A DNA stretch of 64,000 nucleotides, from assembly GCF_004799285.1 (NCBI RefSeq), contig NZ_SSND01000001.1, positions 868,001-932,000 on the forward strand. Reading direction: 5' to 3'. The stretch is from Aliigemmobacter aestuarii (GTDB taxonomy: Bacteria > Pseudomonadota > Alphaproteobacteria > Rhodobacterales > Rhodobacteraceae). The position numbers were made by a program, and so were the translations under genes. Positions within the stretch are counted from its first letter, which is position 1. Each line of letters begins with the position of its first letter. Shown piece after piece: positions 60,145 to 64,000 of this stretch. The notes below the pieces were generated by a model. It was not told where the DNA came from, searched no databases, and saw only the letters and a program-made list of their open reading frames with translations.

Positions 60145-61299
60145 CTAGCCGCCGAAGGTCGACAGATAGGCAATGACCGCGTCGATGTCTTCGGGTTTCT
60201 TCAGGCCCGCGAAGGACATCTTGTTCTTCGGCATGAAGCCCTTGGGATCGGCCAGGTAGCCGTGCAGGTTCGCGTCGTCCCAGACCATGCCGGATGCGCC
60301 CGCATCCGCCATCGGCTTGGAATATTTGTAGCCCTCGACCGACGCGACCGCCCGGCCGACGATGCCGTTCAGCACCGGCCCGGTGGCGTTCTTCGCACCG
60401 TCGCCGACCTTGTGGCAGGCCGAGCATTTCTTGAACACCTTCTCGCCCGCCTCGACCAGCGCCGGATCGGCGGCGGCCACGGCGGGTTCGGCTGCTGCCT
60501 CTGCCGGGGCTTCGGCGGCCGCGGCTTCGGCCGGGGCCTCGGCTTCGGCGGGCGCTTCGGCCGAGGCTTCGGTCGAGGTCGCTTCGGCAGGTGCCGCCTC
60601 GGTCGCACCTTCGGCAGAAGCCTGCGAAAGCGGCGGGATGGTGTTCAGCGGAAGGCCGTTTTCATCCTTCGGGGTCACGTTCAGGTTGATCGCCCGCTTG
60701 GTGATCTCTGGCGCGGTCTCGCGGCAGTTCTCCATGCAGGGTTCGGCCCGGAACAGGGCGTATTCGGTGGCCTCGCGGTCATCGACGACGAACCCGTCCG
60801 CATTCGGCATGACGACTTCGGTGAAGTTCTCCTTCGTCAGGACGAAGTCGTCCTCGACCAGGCCGTTGGAATACAGAAGGAAGGCGGCAATGGCATAGGT
60901 TTCATCGACCGTCACCGTCTGCGCCGCGCCGAAGGGCATCGACCGGTGGACATAGTCGAACACGGTCGAAAGATAAGGCCAGTAAGAGCCGATCGTCTTG
61001 ACCGGGCGCGGATCCTGAAGCGATCCGATCCCACCAGCCAGAACCGGCCAGCTGTCGATCCCCTCGGCGAAATCGCCGTGGCACGAAGCGCATTTGTCGG
61101 CAAAGACCTCGTCGCCGGTCGCCACGTCGCCCGATCCTTCGTGAAGGCCGGTGCCATCGGGCAGCACGGCCACATCCCAGGCGTCGATTTCTTCGGGTAG
61201 GGCGGCACGGCCCAGACCCAGCTTTTCCGCCAGCGCAGGGCCGGCCATCACGGACAGGGCGAGCGCCGAACCGATCAGCAGATTACGCGATTTCGACAT
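60145..61299 (-). CDS. soxD: SoxD, dihaem cytochrome subunit of sulfane dehydrogenase
   Basis: A 384-residue periplasmic cytochrome: signal peptide (RNLLIGSALALSVMAGPALA), a first domain with CASCH near residue 70, a linker of about 60 residues of AEAP-type low complexity (about 230–290), and a second domain with CSACH near 298. It takes electrons from SoxC when SoxY-bound sulfane sulfur is oxidised. The start overlaps the end of soxC by 17 nt, indicating coupling. Confidence 0.95.
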   Translation of the reverse strand: MSKSRNLLIGSALALSVMAGPALAEKLGLGRAALPEEIDAWDVAVLPDGTGLHEGSGDVATGDEVFADKCASCHGDFAEGIDSWPVLAGGIGSLQDPRPVKTIGSYWPYLSTVFDYVHRSMPFGAAQTVTVDETYAIAAFLLYSNGLVEDDFVLTKENFTEVVMPNADGFVVDDREATEYALFRAEPCMENCRETAPEITKRAINLNVTPKDENGLPLNTIPPLSQASAEGATEAAPAEATSTEASAEAPAEAEAPAEAAAAEAPAEAAAEPAVAAADPALVEAGEKVFKKCSACHKVGDGAKNATGPVLNGIVGRAVASVEGYKYSKPMADAGASGMVWDDANLHGYLADPKGFMPKNKMSFAGLKKPEDIDAVIAYLSTFGG

Positions 61300-62554
61300 T
61301 CTCGACCTCCCCATTGGCGTGGACCCACCAGGGTTGAATGGAATTGTTGTGATAGACGTTGTTCGTGCCCCGGATCGCGCGCAGCTGATCCTTGGTCGGC
61401 TGGACATAGCCGGTTTCGTCGATGGCGCGCGACATGATGATCATCTCGCTGCCGTCCCAGTTCATGTCGTAATGGAACCGGGTCAGGGCCTTCGACTGCG
61501 GTTCGCCCGCAAGGCGCGCGGGCGCCCAGGTCTTGCCGCCATCCACCGAGATGTCGACGCGGGTGATCTTGCCGTGGCCCGACCAGGCCAGGCCGGTGAT
61601 GACCAGCGGGCCGGATCCGTGGCGGATCGGCGCCTGCGGGCTGGGCGAGGTGATGACGGATTTCGCGTCCATCACCCAGGTCCACTTGCGGGCCTTTCCG
61701 TCGGGCATCAGGTCGGTGTATTTCGAGGTTTCCTCGCGGCTTTCGACAGCGGCGTGGTAGACGCCGATGCGGCGCAGCCACTTGACCCACATGTTGCCCT
61801 CGAAGCCCGGCACGACAAGACGCACGGGATAGCCGTGTTCCTTGCGCAGCGCCTCGCCATTGGCGAAGAAGGCGACCATCACGTCGTCCATCGCCTTTTC
61901 CAGCGGCATCGAGCGGCCGTTGGAGCTTGCATCATGGCCTTCGGCATAGATCCACTTGCCCTCGGGCTGGACGCCCGCCTCGGCCAGGAGATCCTTCAGC
62001 ATGACCCCGGTGTATTCCATGTTGTGGATCATGCCCTGGGTATACTGGCAGCCTTCCAGCTGCGCGCCGCCCCATTCCATGCCGCCGTTGGCGGCGCATT
62101 CGCAGAAGGCGGTCATGGTGCGGCGGGGGAAGCGCATCAGGTCTTCGAAGGTGAAGACAAGGGGCGTGTCCACGAGGCCGTTGATCATCAGGCGATATTC
62201 GCCCTTGGTCATCTCGATCGCGCCGGAATGGTGACGTTCGAAGGCGCAGCCCTGCGGTGTGATCGTGCCTTCAAGCGCGTGGATCGGCGTGAAGTTGATC
62301 GACGAGATCGGGCTTTCGGTCAGCCATTCGACATAGCCGCGCACGACGTGGTTTTCATACTTGATCGGCATCCCGTAGGGCACCGCATCCACCGCATCGC
62401 CGGTCGAGCTGGCATAGTCCTGGATTTCGGTGATCAGTGGATCGGGCGTTGCCGCGCGGGCCGCGGTGGTTCCGGCCACAAGACCGGCTCCGGCGGCGAC
62501 AGTGCCCCGCAGAAAGGCCCGGCGGCTTTCGCCAACTTTCGACTCATCGGTCAT
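61283..62554 (-). CDS. soxC: SoxC, molybdopterin sulfane (sulfur) dehydrogenase subunit
   Basis: A 423-residue molybdoprotein of the sulfite oxidase family. A Tat leader (ESRRAFLRGTVAAGAGLVAG) precedes the Mo-cofactor domain with the cysteine ligand in TAFCECAANGGMEWGG, and the C-terminal Mo-co dimerisation domain with TRVDISVDGGKTWAPARL. With SoxD it removes six electrons from SoxY-bound sulfane sulfur. Length is standard. Begins 25 nt after the soxB stop. Confidence 0.97.
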   Translation of the reverse strand: MTDESKVGESRRAFLRGTVAAGAGLVAGTTAARAATPDPLITEIQDYASSTGDAVDAVPYGMPIKYENHVVRGYVEWLTESPISSINFTPIHALEGTITPQGCAFERHHSGAIEMTKGEYRLMINGLVDTPLVFTFEDLMRFPRRTMTAFCECAANGGMEWGGAQLEGCQYTQGMIHNMEYTGVMLKDLLAEAGVQPEGKWIYAEGHDASSNGRSMPLEKAMDDVMVAFFANGEALRKEHGYPVRLVVPGFEGNMWVKWLRRIGVYHAAVESREETSKYTDLMPDGKARKWTWVMDAKSVITSPSPQAPIRHGSGPLVITGLAWSGHGKITRVDISVDGGKTWAPARLAGEPQSKALTRFHYDMNWDGSEMIIMSRAIDETGYVQPTKDQLRAIRGTNNVYHNNSIQPWWVHANGEVENVEIA

Positions 62555-62579
62555 TGGCTCAGTCTCCTTGGTTGTCTGG

Positions 62580-64000
62580 TCAGATCCCGGTGACGGTCAC
62601 CGAGGTGTTGGGTTCGAGGTTCACGGTGCCGATCTTCTTCAGATGGGATTCGATCACATCCCAGATCTGCGGCCCTTCGGTGCCTTCGTTGACGCTGGCC
62701 CAGCCACCCACGACATAGGTCTTGGCCGGGTCGATCGCCTCGCCCGTGGCGGCCAGCGTCATGTTGGTGATGCGCTGCCCGATGGGCTTTGACACGTCGC
62801 AGGTAAACGCCATGCCGCCGACGCGGACCATGTCGCCGCCCTGCTGGTAATAGGGATCGGGGTTGAAGATGTTGTCGGCCACGTCTTCCATGATCGTGTG
62901 CAGGAATTCGCCCGTCATCTCGCTGCGGTAGACCTGGCCATAGGTCATCGAACAGACCGAATGGATGTCCTCGCGGGTGATGTCCTGCCCCGGCATGATC
63001 GACGCACCCCAGCGGACGCCTGGCGACAGGGCGATCTGGGTGTCGCGCTCGCTGATGATGGCGTTGCAGATCAGGTCATCCCAGGTGCCCTGGAAATTGC
63101 CACGGCGATAAAGCAGGCTTTCGGACTTGGCGATCACCTCTTCCAGCTGGTCCTTGTAGGGCGCGCGTTCGGCCTCGATCAGCGCGGCCATGTCGGGATC
63201 GGGCGCGATCACGTCCGAGAAGATCGGGATCAGCTTGTGCTTGAAACCCATCATGCGGCCGTCGCGCACGTCAAGGTCAACGCGGCTGATGAATTTGCCG
63301 TGGCTGCCCGAGGCGATCAGGATCGTCTCGCCCACCAGAACCGGTTCGGGGATCGCGTCGTGGGTGTGGCCGGTCAGGATCACGTCGATGCCTTTGACCC
63401 GGCTTGCCATCTTGCGATCCACGTCAAAGCCGTTGTGCGACAGGCAGACCACCAGTTGCGCCCCTTCGGCACGGACCTCGTCAACGACGGCCTGCATCCG
63501 TTCCTCGCGGATGCCAAAGCTGTATTCGGGGAACATCCAGCCGGGGTTGGCGATCGGCATGTAGGGGAAGGCCTGCCCGATGACCGCGATCTTGACGCCG
63601 CCGCGTTCGAACCAGGTGTAGGGCTCGAAGGCCGGTTCGTCCCATTCGGCGTCATAGATATTCGCGCCAAGGAAGGGGAACTTCAGCTGGGTTTCGACAA
63701 TTTCTTTCACCCGCTCGGTGCCGAAGGTCCATTCCCAGTGACTGGTCATCCCCTCGACGCCCAGGGCGTTCATCGCGTTGACCACATCCTGGCCATTAGT
63801 CAGGTAGCTGGTCATCGACCCGTGCCAGGTATCGCCGCCATCCAGCAGGATGGAGTCCGGCCGGGCAGAACGGATGGCCTTGACCGCGGTGGCCACCCGG
63901 TCAAGCCCGCCCATCCGGCCATAGGTCTTGCCCAATGCGGCGAAGTCCTCGTAGGTCAGGGCATAGGCCTCGGGGCTGCCGGGCTGGAGGTTGAACATCT
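62580..64000 (-). CDS. soxB: SoxB, thiosulfohydrolase (5' end outside window)
   Basis: Only the C-terminal 473 or so residues of a protein usually near 560 long are present; the frame runs off the right edge. SoxB removes the terminal sulfonate from SoxYZ-bound S-sulfocysteine as sulfate, using two manganese ions. Seen are LLDGGDTWHGSMTSY, TSHWEWTFG, VVCLSHNGFDVDR and VILTGHTHDAIPEP, the calcineurin-type metallophosphatase motifs, and a 5'-nucleotidase-like C-terminal domain. The signal peptide and first metal ligands lie outside. soxA, X, Y and Z are expected further right. Confidence 0.96.
   Translation of the reverse strand, partial: MFNLQPGSPEAYALTYEDFAALGKTYGRMGGLDRVATAVKAIRSARPDSILLDGGDTWHGSMTSYLTNGQDVVNAMNALGVEGMTSHWEWTFGTERVKEIVETQLKFPFLGANIYDAEWDEPAFEPYTWFERGGVKIAVIGQAFPYMPIANPGWMFPEYSFGIREERMQAVVDEVRAEGAQLVVCLSHNGFDVDRKMASRVKGIDVILTGHTHDAIPEPVLVGETILIASGSHGKFISRVDLDVRDGRMMGFKHKLIPIFSDVIAPDPDMAALIEAERAPYKDQLEEVIAKSESLLYRRGNFQGTWDDLICNAIISERDTQIALSPGVRWGASIMPGQDITREDIHSVCSMTYGQVYRSEMTGEFLHTIMEDVADNIFNPDPYYQQGGDMVRVGGMAFTCDVSKPIGQRITNMTLAATGEAIDPAKTYVVGGWASVNEGTEGPQIWDVIESHLKKIGTVNLEPNTSVTVTGI

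Overview
The window looks like a chromosomal segment of a GC-rich alphaproteobacterium, most likely a member of the Rhodobacteraceae. Family-level evidence includes the lgt–MidA–PgeF run with overlapping stops and starts, the F1-ATPase operon atpHAGDC without F0 genes, a fused ATP sulfurylase/APS kinase, an Hsp20–DUF1150 pair, a DUF2125 protein, a TIGR01459-type HAD protein, and a Paracoccus-type sox cluster. No rRNA, tRNA, CRISPR array, insertion sequence, integrase or phage gene was seen. Gene density is high and many neighbours overlap by 4 nt (ATGA).

Layout. 1–5 kb: end of a hybrid histidine kinase, then ubiK diverging from lgt–midA-like–pgeF, and a 47-residue small protein. 5.0–7.6 kb: a candidate structured RNA with a terminator, then an Lrp/AsnC regulator diverging from trxB and a RES-domain gene. 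7.6–10.9 kb: one reading frame joining a MarR-type regulator to Sat–CysC, preceded by a 22-bp perfect palindrome; then Hsp20/DUF1150 and DUF465. 11–16.7 kb: purE–purK, a lipase-like protein, Nudix, Gre-like, GNAT, a DMT exporter and an unknown secreted protein. 16.8–28.2 kb: groESL with CIRCE, TraB/GumN, manganese pyrophosphatase, HAD, MaoC, ribF, YcgN, threonine aldolase, hydrolase, DsbA-like isomerase, prs and an H-type lectin gene. 28.3–33.2 kb: atpHAGDC (reverse). 33.4–43.3 kb: methyltransferase, gloB, clpA–M23 peptidase–unknown, an ExbB/OmpA-like motor pair, ChaC and DUF2125. 43.3–49.4 kb: hisC–tyrA–extensin operon, YqhA, rpsD and a Hint protein. 49.5–54.9 kb: an LpxR-like outer-membrane protein diverging from an RND efflux pair. 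55–64 kb: a YeeE/YedE sulfur transporter converging on soxBCDEFGH (reverse; soxB cut by the window edge).

How the parts work together. The right end encodes periplasmic thiosulfate/sulfide oxidation: SoxB thiol esterase, SoxCD sulfane dehydrogenase, SoxEF flavocytochrome, and the metallo-beta-lactamase-fold proteins SoxG and SoxH, with a probable thiosulfate/sulfur-compound importer beside them. The RND pump next door has an ATTC-N8-GAAT palindrome over its probable -10 box, which is the operator pattern known for the sulfide-responsive repressors SqrR/BigR. This suggests, by inference, that the pump belongs to the sulfur response. Assimilatory sulfate activation is at 7.7–9.7 kb, where the regulator–enzyme fusion and its palindromes would make an autoregulated enzyme. 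That fusion is the most unusual thing I found. The rest is mainly housekeeping.
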